Shown: positions 17,965 through 25,456, numbered from the stretch's first letter. The stretch: 64,000 bases of DNA from Plantactinospora sp. KBS50 (GCF_002285795.1 NZ_CP022961.1:1054001-1118000), one strand, 5' to 3'. Numbers and translations are program-made. Notes: generated by a model from the letters alone, not told the origin.

Positions 17965-18480
17965 TCAGACCAGCTCGCGGGAGTACCGGAGCTGCGGCGT
18001 GGCCGCCGTGCCGATCATGTCGGTCCGCTCGACCCCGTCGCAGCTCCACCCGCCGCGTTCGTAGAACCGGCGGGCCACCGCGTTGTCCCGCAGCACCCAG
18101 AGCCTCGCCCGGGCGTAGCCCAGGTCGACGAGCGTGGCCAACGCGTCGATCATCAGTTGCCGGCCCACGCCCCGGCCCAGCCAGCGCGGATCCAGGTGGA
18201 TCGCGTTCAGCAGACCGCCCTTCGGATCCTCCTCCGGCTCGTCCGGGCCGACGTAGCTGAAGCCGATGACGCGCCCGCCGTGCTCGACGACCGTGAGCCG
18301 GTGGTCCGCGCGCTCGTACAGCCACCGCTGTTCCCAGTAGCGGCCCAGGGCGCGCGGGGTCGGCCGGGCAAGATCGTCGGCGGCCAGGAATCCCGAGTAG
18401 GCGGCCACCCGGGAGCGGTGGTGCAGGGCACCCACCGTCATCAAATCGGTCCGCCGGGCAGGACGCAATGTGATGATCAT
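17965..18480 (-). CDS. GNAT family N-acetyltransferase
   Basis: A 171-residue GNAT protein. Motif [20 protein letters not shown], carries the acetyl-CoA pyrophosphate-binding R-G-V-G-R-Q loop, preceded by the beta-4 strand region. [21 protein letters not shown] is the conserved motif B with N-x-x-A-x-R-F-Y. The acceptor is unknown. The ATG at 18480 overlaps the RNase Z stop (ATGA), so it is the second gene of an rnz-GNAT operon and could modify a ribosomal or tRNA-related target (inference). Confidence 0.88.
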   Translation of the reverse strand: MIITLRPARRTDLMTVGALHHRSRVAAYSGFLAADDLARPTPRALGRYWEQRWLYERADHRLTVVEHGGRVIGFSYVGPDEPEEDPKGGLLNAIHLDPRWLGRGVGRQLMIDALATLVDLGYARARLWVLRDNAVARRFYERGGWSCDGVERTDMIGTAATPQLRYSRELV

Positions 18481-19403
18481 CCGGCTGAGCGTACCCGTCG
18501 GCTCGGAAGCGGAAACCGCGACAGGTCCTCCGCCACCGACACGTCGCCGGGAAACTCCGCCCGCGCCTCGTCGAGGAAGCCACGGACATCCGGGTAACGC
18601 TGCGAAAAATGGGTGAGCACCAGCCGGCGTACCCCGGACTCGGCCGCCACCCGGGCGGCCTGCGCGGCCGTAAGGTGGCCGTAGTCGTTCGCCAGCTTCG
18701 CGTCCGCGGTCCGGAAGGTCGACTCGATGACGAGCAGGTCGGCGCCCTCGGCCAGCGCGTACACGTTGTCGCAGAGCCCGGTGTCCATCACGAACGCGAA
18801 CACCTGGCCCGGCCGGGACACGCTCACCTCGGCCAGGGTCACCCGGCGCCCGCCGAGGTCCAGGTGGCCGGCGGCCTTCAACTCACCGACGGCCGGCCCG
18901 GCGAGGCCGTACGCCGCCAGCCGGTCCGGCAGCAGCCGCCGGGTGTCCGGCTCGACCAGGCGGTAGCCGTACGCCTCGACCGGGTGCCGCAGCCGGCGGG
19001 CCTCCAACCGGCCCACCGGGGTTCCGATCACCTGTACGTCCCCGTCGACCGGCTCGGGACGCAGATCGGCGGTCTCGTAGAAGGAACTGGCGTGCCGAAG
19101 CGCCGCGAAGTAGTCGGCACCCGAGGCGGGAAAGTGTGCGGCCACCGGGTGCGGTACGCGGTCCAGGGAGAGCCGCTGGATCACCCCGGGCAGGCCGAGA
19201 CAATGATCGCCATGAAAATGGGTGACGCAGATCCGGGTGACGTCGGTGGCCGAGACGCCGGCCAGCAGCATCTGCCGCTGGGTGCCCTCACCGGGATCGA
19301 ACAGGATCCCCTCGCCGTCCCAGCGCAGCAGGTAACCGTTGTGGTTGCGATGCCGGGTCGGTACCTGGCTCGCCGTGCCGAGCACCACCAGCTCGCGGGA
19401 CAT
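18477..19403 (-). CDS. rnz: Ribonuclease Z (tRNA 3' endonuclease)
   Basis: A 308-residue metallo-beta-lactamase-fold nuclease of the short ElaC type. The zinc site HFHGDH lies at 62-67, DTGLCDN supplies the bridging aspartate, and LTHFSQRY carries the last histidine. It removes 3' trailers from tRNA precursors that lack encoded CCA, which fits the tRNA-Leu in this window. The start is ATG 19403. The upstream 280 nt contain an unusually long Shine-Dalgarno, a short ORF and a large hairpin, described separately, which may control it. It is translationally coupled to the GNAT gene. Confidence 0.93.
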   Translation of the reverse strand: MSRELVVLGTASQVPTRHRNHNGYLLRWDGEGILFDPGEGTQRQMLLAGVSATDVTRICVTHFHGDHCLGLPGVIQRLSLDRVPHPVAAHFPASGADYFAALRHASSFYETADLRPEPVDGDVQVIGTPVGRLEARRLRHPVEAYGYRLVEPDTRRLLPDRLAAYGLAGPAVGELKAAGHLDLGGRRVTLAEVSVSRPGQVFAFVMDTGLCDNVYALAEGADLLVIESTFRTADAKLANDYGHLTAAQAARVAAESGVRRLVLTHFSQRYPDVRGFLDEARAEFPGDVSVAEDLSRFPLPSRRVRSAG

Positions 19404-19422
19404 GCGACCCCCGGAAATGAGC

Positions 19423-19484
19423 GACCCCCGGGGCTTCCGCCGCGTACGGCGGGCCGGCTGGACTGGGCCGGCACCCCGGGGGTC
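19423..19484 (-). terminator. Long-armed hairpin upstream of rnz, possible attenuator
   Basis: GACCCCCGGGG (19423-19433) and CCCCGGGGGTC (19474-19484) are perfect 11-bp inverted repeats. The 40-nt loop can form two further hairpins (CCGCC/GGCGG and GCCGG/CCGGC). The structure ends 19 nt before the rnz ATG. It lies in the transcribed leader if the promoter-like element at 19669-19674 is used. Termination or translational masking are both possible. Confidence 0.5.
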
Positions 19485-19597
19485 GGGTGGCTGACGTGGA
19501 TTCGCCGTACCGCTGCCACACGGTCTCGACGATCGGACAAAGACCCTCACCGGCGGCAGAACCGTCGAAGGGGATCCATGACTGTCAAGGACAGCGG

Positions 19598-19636
19598 CTA
19601 GCGGACAGCCACCTCACGAGTCCAATAACTACACAA
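19598..19636 (-). CDS. Putative 12-codon leader ORF with extended Shine-Dalgarno
   Basis: TTG at 19636 starts a 12-codon frame, [12 protein letters not shown], stopped by TAG at 19600-19598. Its ribosome-binding site GGAAAGGAGGTGGTCC (19657-19642 on the minus strand) is complementary to almost the entire 3' end of 16S rRNA, far longer than any other in the window. TAGGTT at 19674-19669 could be its -10. Another frame of the same DNA gives [15 protein letters not shown] without a start codon. The peptide, if made, could be a leader controlling rnz; alternatively the element is an RNA that binds ribosomes. Confidence 0.35.
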   Translation of the reverse strand: MCSYWTREVAVR

Positions 19637-19641
19637 AGCCT

Positions 19642-19674
19642 GGACCACCTCCTTTCCCGTGTACGGCCAACCTA
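19642..19674 (-). promoter_or_regulatory. -10-like hexamer and 16-nt extended Shine-Dalgarno
   Basis: On the minus strand TAGGTT (19674-19669) is followed 11 nt later by GGAAAGGAGGTGGTCC (19657-19642). The core AAAGGAGGTG is a perfect match to the anti-Shine-Dalgarno. No normal-length gene starts after it. Confidence 0.45.
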
Positions 19675-19764
19675 TCCATCCGATCGACCCGCCGGCAACG
19701 GGTTTAGATCACCCCGCCACCCGTTGCCGCCTGCGGTCCTCTGTCCGCGGTCCGCGGTTCGTTG

Positions 19765-19895
19765 CCCGCCTGCGGTCCGCCGCCCGTTGCCGCCCTCTGT
19801 CCGTGGTCCCCTGCCCGCCTGCGACCTACCGCCCGTCGTCGCCCTCTGTCCGCGGTCGCCTGCCCGCCTGTGACCTACCGCCCGTTGCCGCGGTG
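19765..19895. repeat. 49-bp imperfect tandem repeat
   Basis: Units start at 19765, 19814 and 19863 (CCCGCCTGCG or CCCGCCTGTG), the third being partial. Units one and two differ at about 7 of 49 positions, mostly GTCCG to ACCTA and GTTGCC to GTCGTC. A degraded partial unit precedes at about 19720. No coding potential is apparent. Confidence 0.7.
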
Positions 19896-19986
19896 TCGGT
19901 TCGGGCGTCCCCACCCCGAAACCGGTCGTCGCTGAACGGCATCTGTGGGCGAGGACCCCGTCGAAGGGGCACGGCGCCCTGGCGGT

Positions 19987-20073
19987 CGCCATGATCAACT
20001 CGTCTTCAGGGAACTCGGGGTATCCCGGCCACTCGGACCCCCCAACTTCACGGAAGATGAGATGATCTTGGCG
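19987..20073. repeat. Palindromic dispersed repeat, copy 1
   Basis: Two 34-nt arms (19987-20020 and 20040-20073) form an imperfect inverted repeat, about 28 of 34 positions, around a 19-nt spacer. The left arm contains ATGATCAACTCGTCTTC, present identically in a second copy at 56231. Both are intergenic, one beside the CRISPR trailer end and one after an acyl-CoA dehydrogenase gene, which suggests a REP-like or MITE-like family in this genome. Confidence 0.7.
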
Positions 20074-20127
20074 CCATCGGGATGGGGAGTGCGGCTTCGC
20101 AACGCAAACATCGGCCATCGGCGCTCC

Positions 20128-21681
20128 GGATCACCTCCGCATGCGCGGCGAGCACCTGTGCCCATGCCCATGGCGTCGTCCACGCACAGGATCACCCCCG
20201 CATGCGCGGGGAGCACCACCGTCTCACCAGCCTGTAGTACGGCGAGCACGGATCACCCCCGCATGCGCGGGGAGCACAGGACGGTGACGATGGACAACCC
20301 GATCGCCGTGGGATCACCCCCGCATGCGCGGGGAGCACCATGACTCTCTGTTCACTCTTCCAGCTCCTCAAGGATCACCCCCGCATGCGCGGGGAGCACC
20401 GAGCCCATACGCCTCCCCAGGCGGCCATATGCGGATCACCCCCGCATGCGCGGGGAGCACGATGTCGCCGGCCTCGGCGTTGTAGGTCGCGACGGATCAC
20501 CCCCGCATGCGCGGGGAGCATGTGCTGGATATGCCGCGTCCGGCCGTTCGCGCAGGATCACCCCCGCATGCGCGGGGAGCACCCGCTGTGACCAAGGACG
20601 GCAAGACGGTCTTGGGGATCACCCCCGCATGCGCGGGGAGCACCAACGACGGGGGTTCGATGACCCTCACGATCAAGGATCACCCCCGCATGCGCGGGGA
20701 GCACGCGGTGGCCGGCCGCCACCACACACGCGCCGAGGGATCACCCCCGCATGCGCGGGGAGCACACGGCGGTGGGGTTTGTGAACGTGGCGGACAGGGG
20801 ATCACCCCCGCATGCGCGGGGAGCACTCCGTGATGGTCCGCTCGGGGATGCCGCGCGGGGGATCACCCCCGCATGCGCGGGGAGCACTCCGACGATCTGG
20901 CGATCACACGGGGCGCCAAGGGATCACCCCCGCATGCGCGGGGAGCACAGACGTCGTCGGCGGTCACCGTCCGGCCTCGCTGGATCACCCCCGCATGCGC
21001 GGGGAGCACCTGTGTCGTGTCGTCCACCCGCATCGCCTCCCGGGATCACCCCCGCATGCGCGGGGAGCACCCAGTCCCCGTGTGGCCGGTTCAGCACGGC
21101 GCCGGATCACCCCCGCATGCGCGGGGAGCACGTTCGACGCGCAGCGTGGAGGGAATCTCCGCCCGGATCACCCCCGCATGCGCGGGGAGCACGTGCCCGG
21201 ATCCCCCTACAACGACGACATCCCGGGATCACCCCCGCATGCGCGGGGAGCACGCATGGCGCTCGGTCCGGTGAGTCAGCGCCTGCGGATCACCCCCGCA
21301 TGCGCGGGGAGCACCGCCGCGTGCAGCTCCCCCGTGGTCGTCCCGAGGGATCACCCCCGCATGCGCGGGGAGCACATCGTTTCGACCCTGGCAAGGTTGA
21401 GAATGTCAGGATCACCCCCGCATGCGCGGGGAGCACGGCATGTACGCCTGTACGAAATCGGTGCGGAACGGATCACCCCCGCATGCGCGGGGAGCACGTC
21501 CGCCTTCCGCTGCGCAGCAGTGGTTTTGCCCGGATCACCCCCGCATGCGCGGGGAGCACCTGGGCATCTCGAATGGGCAGGTGTCCACCCTGGGATCACC
21601 CCCGCATGTGCGGGGAGCGCGCCGGCGGGTAGGCACCCGGCACGGGCGTGTCCGGATCACCCCCGCATGCGCGGGGAGCAC
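20128..21681 (-). CRISPR. Type I-E CRISPR array, 26 repeats and 25 spacers
   Basis: Twenty-six 28-nt repeats at a 61-nt period. On the plus strand they read GGATCACCCCCGCATGCGCG then GGGAGCAC. The complementary form starts GTGCTCCCCGC and ends GGGTGATCC, the usual orientation of actinobacterial type I-E repeats, so crRNA should be transcribed from the minus strand. Spacers are 33 nt except the one at 21498-21531 (34 nt); all 25 differ. The leftmost repeat (20128-20155) has two substitutions, as expected for the trailer end. The repeat at 21593-21620 also has two. No cas1, cas2, cas3 or Cascade gene is present within the window on either side, so the array depends on cas genes elsewhere or is an orphan. 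Confidence 0.97.
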
Positions 21682-21861
21682 ACTTCTTGACCTGCGGCGC
21701 TATAGATCAACTACTCGGATTTCATTCACTTTGCTCCGCAAGATCACCTCTCCGAGGCAACGATCCGACACGCGCCCAGCGATTGTCCACTCCAGAAACG
21801 CCGCTGTCGAGCCATCCCCAACCCAAGCGCATCACACCGAAACACCGACAGCCTCATCGTT
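21682..21861 (-). promoter_or_regulatory. CRISPR leader region
   Basis: About 180 bp to the right of the array, noticeably richer in A and T than the surroundings. Read toward the array it contains AAAGTGAATGAAATC and ends GGTCAAGAAGT directly before the first repeat, the style of type I-E leader in actinobacteria. Its position opposite the degenerate repeat supports transcription on the minus strand. The exact promoter is not resolved. Confidence 0.65.
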
Positions 21862-22047
21862 TCAGGACATCACACACACCAGCGCATGCCTCTCGATCGC
21901 CGCGGCAAGCTCGGACATCGCCGTGAACTGATGGATCCGCAGCGTGACGTCACACTCCCCACACACCAGGTCACCAATGCGCACCGGCCACCGCCAAGCA
22001 TCAAGACTGACAGGTACCCGCACCGGCCGCTCGTCCCGCTCCATCAT
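21862..22047 (-). CDS. Small cysteine-containing protein, translationally coupled
   Basis: A 61-residue protein. The segment SLDAWRWPVRIGDLVCGECDVTLRIHQF carries a C-x-x-C pair, followed by a helical stretch LAAAIERHALVCV. The ATG at 22047 overlaps the stop of the upstream small gene (ATGA). The Trp/Arg-rich start and the CGEC pair suggest a small metal-binding or DNA-associated protein. It lies between the CRISPR leader and an XRE-DUF5753 gene transcribed the other way. No named family is certain. Confidence 0.55.
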   Translation of the reverse strand: MMERDERPVRVPVSLDAWRWPVRIGDLVCGECDVTLRIHQFTAMSELAAAIERHALVCVMS

Positions 22048-22331
22048 CGCGCCACCCGCCCCCGCACCGCCCGCGCCCCATCGAACCGCGCCCAACATCC
22101 AACGTTGCCCCGACACACGCCCGGCCGGCCGAGCACCCCGGCCGGCGCCGCCAGTGTCGGCCCGGCACCCGAAGCCACACCCATCGCCCCAAGGGGCGCC
22201 GGCTCCGCCGGCGGCGGCACCAACCCGACATCCGGGCACCGCCACCCCAGCCCACACGTACAGCGCCGCCCCCAAGCCCGCCAGTCTCGCCGATGAACCG
22301 GTCCGATCAGGATGATCCGCGCACGCGTCAT
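22044..22331 (-). CDS. Small CxCG-motif protein, first gene of a two-gene unit
   Basis: A 95-residue protein with an N-terminal RRDWRAWGRRCTCGLGWRCPD, in which C-x-C and C-P-D form a compact cysteine motif, followed by a Gly/Ala/Pro-rich tail. The start is ATG 22331, with GAGAGGA upstream. The stop overlaps the next small gene by ATGA, good evidence that both frames are translated. It is divergent from the XRE gene at 22497, with 165 bp between them for shared control. Similar small Cys-containing proteins accompany XRE/DUF397 loci in actinomycetes (from memory, not verified). Confidence 0.55.
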   Translation of the reverse strand: MTRARIILIGPVHRRDWRAWGRRCTCGLGWRCPDVGLVPPPAEPAPLGAMGVASGAGPTLAAPAGVLGRPGVCRGNVGCWARFDGARAVRGRVAR

Positions 22332-22496
22332 GGGGCACCGTCCTCTCGCTGAAGAAGGAAGCACGACGGCCGAGATTCGGGCCGATGGCCGCTGTACTGC
22401 CTTTCATGCTGGACGCACCCGGCCCGGCCTCGGAAGATGGACGTGAGCACCGCCGGCCTATGCGCAACCGCCGCACGGACAGCGGAGGACATAAAC

Positions 22497-23288
22497 ATGA
22501 GTGAACATCAGGGCCTGCCGGCCCGCCTGCGGGAGTTGCGCGCGGCTCGGCGGATGGCACAGGATCGCCTTGCCGAGGCGATCGGCGTATCGAAATCCCT
22601 GGTCTCGCAGTTCGAGTCTGGAAAGGCGATACCGCAGGCCGGCACTGCGCAGCGCCTTGACGAGCTGTTCGGGACGGGCACCGAGATCCAGGAGCAGGCC
22701 CGCACGGCCCACGAGGACCTGCGTCCGTGGATGCGCCCGTGGCACGAGCACGAGCGGCGCGCGTACCTGCTTCGTATCTGGGAGCCGATGTTGATCCCCG
22801 GACTGCTGCAATGCGAGCCCTACATGTGGGCCGTCTTCTCGGCGGTGCCGCGCAACGCCGGCCGGATCGACACCCTGATGGCCGCCCGTCGCGAGCGGCA
22901 GGCGAACACCATCAACCGGGAGCATCCCACCCCCGTTCCTGTCTCCACCATCATCGGCGAGATCGCCCTGCGCCGTGGCCCGAGGGACGTTCTGAAGGCC
23001 CAGCTCGGGCACCTGGCCGACGTCACCCACCAGCGGCACGTCAAGGTCCGTGTGGTGCCGATCGACGGCGAGGGGATCCACGTCGGTCTCTCCGGCCCGT
23101 TCCACATAGCCACGCTGCCGGACGGTCGCCGGTTCGGTCAGATGGATGACCAGTTGATCGGTCACCCGGTGACCGGCGCTGGCGACCTGGGACACTTGGA
23201 ACTAGCGTGGGAAGAGATCGACGCCCTCGCGCTGCCCGTGATCCAGTCCAGGGACCTTATCTTGAGGATTCTCGATGAGTACAAGTGA
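22497..23288 (+). CDS. XRE family regulator with DUF5753 domain
   Basis: A 263-residue protein. An N-terminal helix-turn-helix (about 8-60: LRELRAARRMAQDRLAEAIGVSKSLVSQFESGK) is followed by DUF5753 (about 75-260) with the typical MLIPGLLQCEPYMWAVF, REREQ-like RRERQ, and the final ALPVIQSRDLILRI segment. Such proteins form pairs with DUF397 proteins and regulate development or antibiotic production in Streptomyces. The start is ATG 22497, with GGAGG about 9 nt upstream. The stop lies inside the DUF397 gene that follows. Confidence 0.92.
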   Translation: MSEHQGLPARLRELRAARRMAQDRLAEAIGVSKSLVSQFESGKAIPQAGTAQRLDELFGTGTEIQEQARTAHEDLRPWMRPWHEHERRAYLLRIWEPMLIPGLLQCEPYMWAVFSAVPRNAGRIDTLMAARRERQANTINREHPTPVPVSTIIGEIALRRGPRDVLKAQLGHLADVTHQRHVKVRVVPIDGEGIHVGLSGPFHIATLPDGRRFGQMDDQLIGHPVTGAGDLGHLELAWEEIDALALPVIQSRDLILRILDEYK

Positions 23289-23469
23289 GCCACGTTGGCG
23301 CACCTCCAGCCGCAGCAACGGCACCGGCGCCTGCGTCGAGGTGGCGGACAACCTGCCCGGTCGGGTGCTGGTGCGGGACAGCAAGGACAGGTCCGGCCCG
23401 GTGCTGGCCTTCGCCCCGGCCGCCTGGTCGGCGTTCGTCGCCGGTACGCCCCGCCGGAGCCGCCGGTAA
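23275..23469 (+). CDS. DUF397 domain-containing protein
   Basis: A 64-residue protein with the complete DUF397 pattern: WRTSSRSNGTGACVEVAD, then VLVRDSKDRSGPVLAFAPAAWSAFVAG. It overlaps the end of the XRE-DUF5753 gene by 14 nt, as usual for these pairs. DUF397 proteins are thought to bind or antagonise the partner regulator. The last ten residues (TPRRSRR) fall in a CGCCGGTA tandem repeat that continues past the stop, so the C-terminus may have been altered by repeat expansion. Confidence 0.92.
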   Translation: MSTSEPRWRTSSRSNGTGACVEVADNLPGRVLVRDSKDRSGPVLAFAPAAWSAFVAGTPRRSRR

Positions 23470-23564
23470 CCCCCGGCGTCGCCGGTACGCCCCGCCAGAG
23501 TCGCCGGTAACCCGCCCGGAGCCGCCGGTAACCCCGCGGGAGCCGCCGGTATCGCCTGAGCGGT
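23439..23564. repeat. Short tandem repeat with CGCCGGTA core
   Basis: CGCCGGTA starts at 23439, 23461, 23480, 23502, 23523 and 23544, i.e. six units of 19-22 bp with variable GC-rich filler (ACCCC or ACGCCCCGCC followed by GGAGC or similar). The first unit is inside the DUF397 gene. The same core recurs at 23640 in the decayed msrA end. Confidence 0.7.
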
Positions 23565-23634
23565 GGACCGCCCGACCGGAATCCGAGCCCGACCGGCGTG
23601 GTAGCGGACCGGTCGGGCTCGGCAAATCGGTTCG

Positions 23635-23721
23635 TCAGGCGCCGGTACGGGCCACGCCGACCGGGCAGGACATCCCGTTCGGGCCGTGGTTGCAGTATCC
23701 GTCCGGGTTCTTCGATCCTGA
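23635..23721 (-). pseudogene. Decayed second copy of the msrA 3' end
   Basis: Minus-strand translation from 23721 gives [20 protein letters not shown] followed by VGVARTGA and a TGA at 23637-23635. This aligns without gaps to the last 27 residues of the intact MsrA at 24491 ([18 protein letters not shown] then VGVAKTA). Upstream of it the frame breaks; QQKHY in another frame recalls the HQQY of MsrA. It has the GC content of native DNA, whereas the 3' end of the intact gene is AT-richer. It looks like the original msrA end, displaced about 850 bp by an insertion, or a remnant of a paralogue. Confidence 0.75.
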
Positions 23722-23746
23722 CGAACGGTGTAGTGCTTCTGCTGGT

Positions 23747-24340
23747 TCACTCGGTGAATGTCGGGTCCGTGAAGCCCATCTGGCGCATCTTCGAGGGCGT
23801 GAACACGACCACGATCTCGTCCCCCGGAATGAACACCCTTTCCGGTTCCGGGAACTGGGGCATGCCGGCGACGAACCACACCGAGCCGCCAGCGAAGTCC
23901 AAGCGCAGAGCGGTCGGGACGTCTACGTCATGCGGTCGGCCGATCACCTGACCGTCCGACCGCAAGGCGGGTCCGACGGTGAACCGTTCCCACGACACCC
24001 GCGCATCGCGCACCGGCTGCCCCAGCACCGCTGTCCAGCGCGAATCGGTACTCGGCCCGACCCGTTGCGACCCTTCCCGGTCGACGTGGCGGTCAATCGG
24101 TTGCGGGAAGACCTCGACGCCGTACGGATAGAAGGTCGCGGTCCAAGTCACCGTTACCGGACCCGCATCGGTTGTCAACTGCACGCCCATTACGGCGTGG
24201 TGCCAGTCGCCGAAGTCCCACTCGGCGTCCGTCCCCATGCCGCTCAGATCCCAATATCCGACGGAGAGCACGCGGCGGCCCCGCACCGAGCCGACCCGAC
24301 GGTCGAAGTCGGCGCGTACCTCGGAATTTTGGTTGGTCAC
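23747..24340 (-). CDS. Hypothetical protein between the two msrA ends
   Basis: A 197-residue soluble protein of no recognised family. It looks beta-rich, with many aromatic residues: VGYWDLSGMGTDAEWDFGDWHHAVMGV, then WTATFYPYGVEVFPQP, and a C-terminal FPEPERVFIPGDEIVVVFT. I start it at GTG 24340 (VTNQNSEVRADFD); GTG 24379 would add 13 residues. No clear Shine-Dalgarno is visible. It fills the DNA between the intact msrA end and the displaced one, so it is probably cargo of an insertion. Confidence 0.6.
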   Translation of the reverse strand: MTNQNSEVRADFDRRVGSVRGRRVLSVGYWDLSGMGTDAEWDFGDWHHAVMGVQLTTDAGPVTVTWTATFYPYGVEVFPQPIDRHVDREGSQRVGPSTDSRWTAVLGQPVRDARVSWERFTVGPALRSDGQVIGRPHDVDVPTALRLDFAGGSVWFVAGMPQFPEPERVFIPGDEIVVVFTPSKMRQMGFTDPTFTE

Positions 24341-24443
24341 GGCTGCAGGGTCTCTCGGCAGCGCCAGGCGCGACAACACTGTTTAGGCCGGCGGGCGTAC
24401 ACAGGATTGCCGTCTAACTGTCCTGGGAACCGGCTCCGACTCT

Positions 24444-24473
24444 AGGGCCGCCGGTTTGATATCCGGCGGCCCT
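24444..24473 (-). terminator. Hairpin terminator of msrA
   Basis: AGGGCCGCCGG (24444-24454) and CCGGCGGCCCT (24463-24473) are perfect 11-bp arms around the loop TTTGATAT, 17 nt after the msrA stop. There is no long T-tract. Confidence 0.8.
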
Positions 24474-24490
24474 GAGGCGGTGAGAAAGGA

Positions 24491-25150
24491 TCAGGCGGTC
24501 TTGGCGACACCAACCGGACAAGTCATGCCATTGGGTCCATGGTTACAATAACCGCCCGGATTTTTCGACGGGGCCAGGTACTGCTGGTGGTAGTCCTCGG
24601 CGTAGTAGTACGCGCCGAGCCGGGCGATCTCCGTGGTGATCTCGCCGTGCCCGGCCTTCGCCACCACCGGGGCGAACGCGTCCCGGGACTGCTCGGCGAG
24701 GGCGAGCTGCTCGTCGTCGGTGACGTAGATCGCCGAACGGTACTGGGTGCCCACGTCGTTGCCCTGCCGCATGCCCTGCGTCGGGTCGTGGTTCTCCCAG
24801 AAGACCTTCAACAGGTCCTGGTAGTCGATGATCGAGGGGTCGTACACCACCTCGACGACCTCGGTGTGCCCGGTGAAGCCCGAGCAGACCTCCTCGTAGC
24901 TGGGGTTCGGGGTCTGGCCGCCGGCGTATCCCACCGAGGTGGACAGGACGCCGGGCAGCGACCAGAACAGCCGCTCGGCCCCCCAGAAGCAGCCCATGCC
25001 GAACACCGCGGTCCGGGTGCCCTCCGGCCAGGGGCCCTGCAGGGGGCCACCGAGCACGGCGTGGCGATCGCTCACCGGCATCGCCGTCTGCCGGCCGGGA
25101 AGAATCTGGTCCGGTGAGGGCATCTGGGGCGTCATGCGCCGAAGAAACAC
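24491..25150 (-). CDS. msrA: Peptide-methionine (S)-S-oxide reductase
   Basis: A 219-residue MsrA that reduces methionine S-sulfoxide in proteins. The catalytic cysteine is Cys54 in [11 protein letters not shown]. The conserved [39 protein letters not shown] and DYHQQYL blocks are all present, and the resolving cysteines lie in the C-terminal [15 protein letters not shown]. The start is GTG 25150, with AAAGGAG 6 nt upstream. The last 75 bp (24491-24565) are richer in A and T than the rest of the gene, and a GC-rich homologous end lies at 23635, suggesting that the 3' end was replaced by incoming DNA. Confidence 0.95.
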   Translation of the reverse strand: MFLRRMTPQMPSPDQILPGRQTAMPVSDRHAVLGGPLQGPWPEGTRTAVFGMGCFWGAERLFWSLPGVLSTSVGYAGGQTPNPSYEEVCSGFTGHTEVVEVVYDPSIIDYQDLLKVFWENHDPTQGMRQGNDVGTQYRSAIYVTDDEQLALAEQSRDAFAPVVAKAGHGEITTEIARLGAYYYAEDYHQQYLAPSKNPGGYCNHGPNGMTCPVGVAKTA

Positions 25151-25456
25151 GTCTGGCTCCTTTCGGATCAACCCGACGGCGGGCGGATCCTTTCGGGGCT
25201 CCCCCCGACGGCGGGTGGAGCCTCTGCCGGGTGCAACGCCCGGCCCGTCCGGATCCTTACCCGTCCGCCGGCCGGTCAGACCCCGCTCCCGCCGCCGACG
25301 TCGGGCTTCACAGCCTGCCGAGGGGTCGACTACGGTCGATAATCCATCGATACACGTGCGTGCGGTTGGTCCGTTGCCGGCGGTCGCCGGCATCCCGCGG
25401 ACCGGGCGCCGTCGTCGCCGTGCCCGCAGGGTACGGCGCGACGGGAGGAGGCGGGG
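25151..25456. other. 306-bp gap between divergent msrA and XRE genes
   Basis: It holds the msrA ribosome-binding site, two direct repeats of about 35 bp sharing CCCGACGGCGGG (25172 and 25207 areas), and a TCGAT/ATCGA inverted repeat with a 5-nt spacer at 25336-25350 that could be an operator for the XRE gene. I see no gene in it. Confidence 0.5.

Larger units (their letters stand above)
19404..20127. other. 724-bp stretch between rnz and the CRISPR array
   Basis: No convincing protein gene. From right to left on the minus strand toward rnz it holds a palindromic dispersed repeat (19987-20073), a 49-bp imperfect tandem repeat (19765-19895), a promoter-like TAGGTT with a very long Shine-Dalgarno and a 12-codon ORF (19598-19674), and a hairpin with 11-bp arms (19423-19484). 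The ORFs at 19659-19994 are the tandem repeat read in different frames. Confidence 0.6.

Noticed and set aside
19659-19994. Arg/Pro/Ser-rich ORFs between rnz and the CRISPR array
   Set aside because: They follow the 49-bp tandem repeat and have no ribosome-binding site or recognisable fold.
20340-21931. Overlapping ORFs with repeated Gly-Ser-Pro-Pro-His and Arg-Met-Arg-Gly motifs
   Set aside because: They are the CRISPR repeat translated in different frames, not a repeat protein.
21862-22331. Toxin-antitoxin pair
   Set aside because: Size and coupling fit, but the Cys motifs match no toxin or antitoxin family I recognise, and neither protein has a DNA-binding or nuclease motif.
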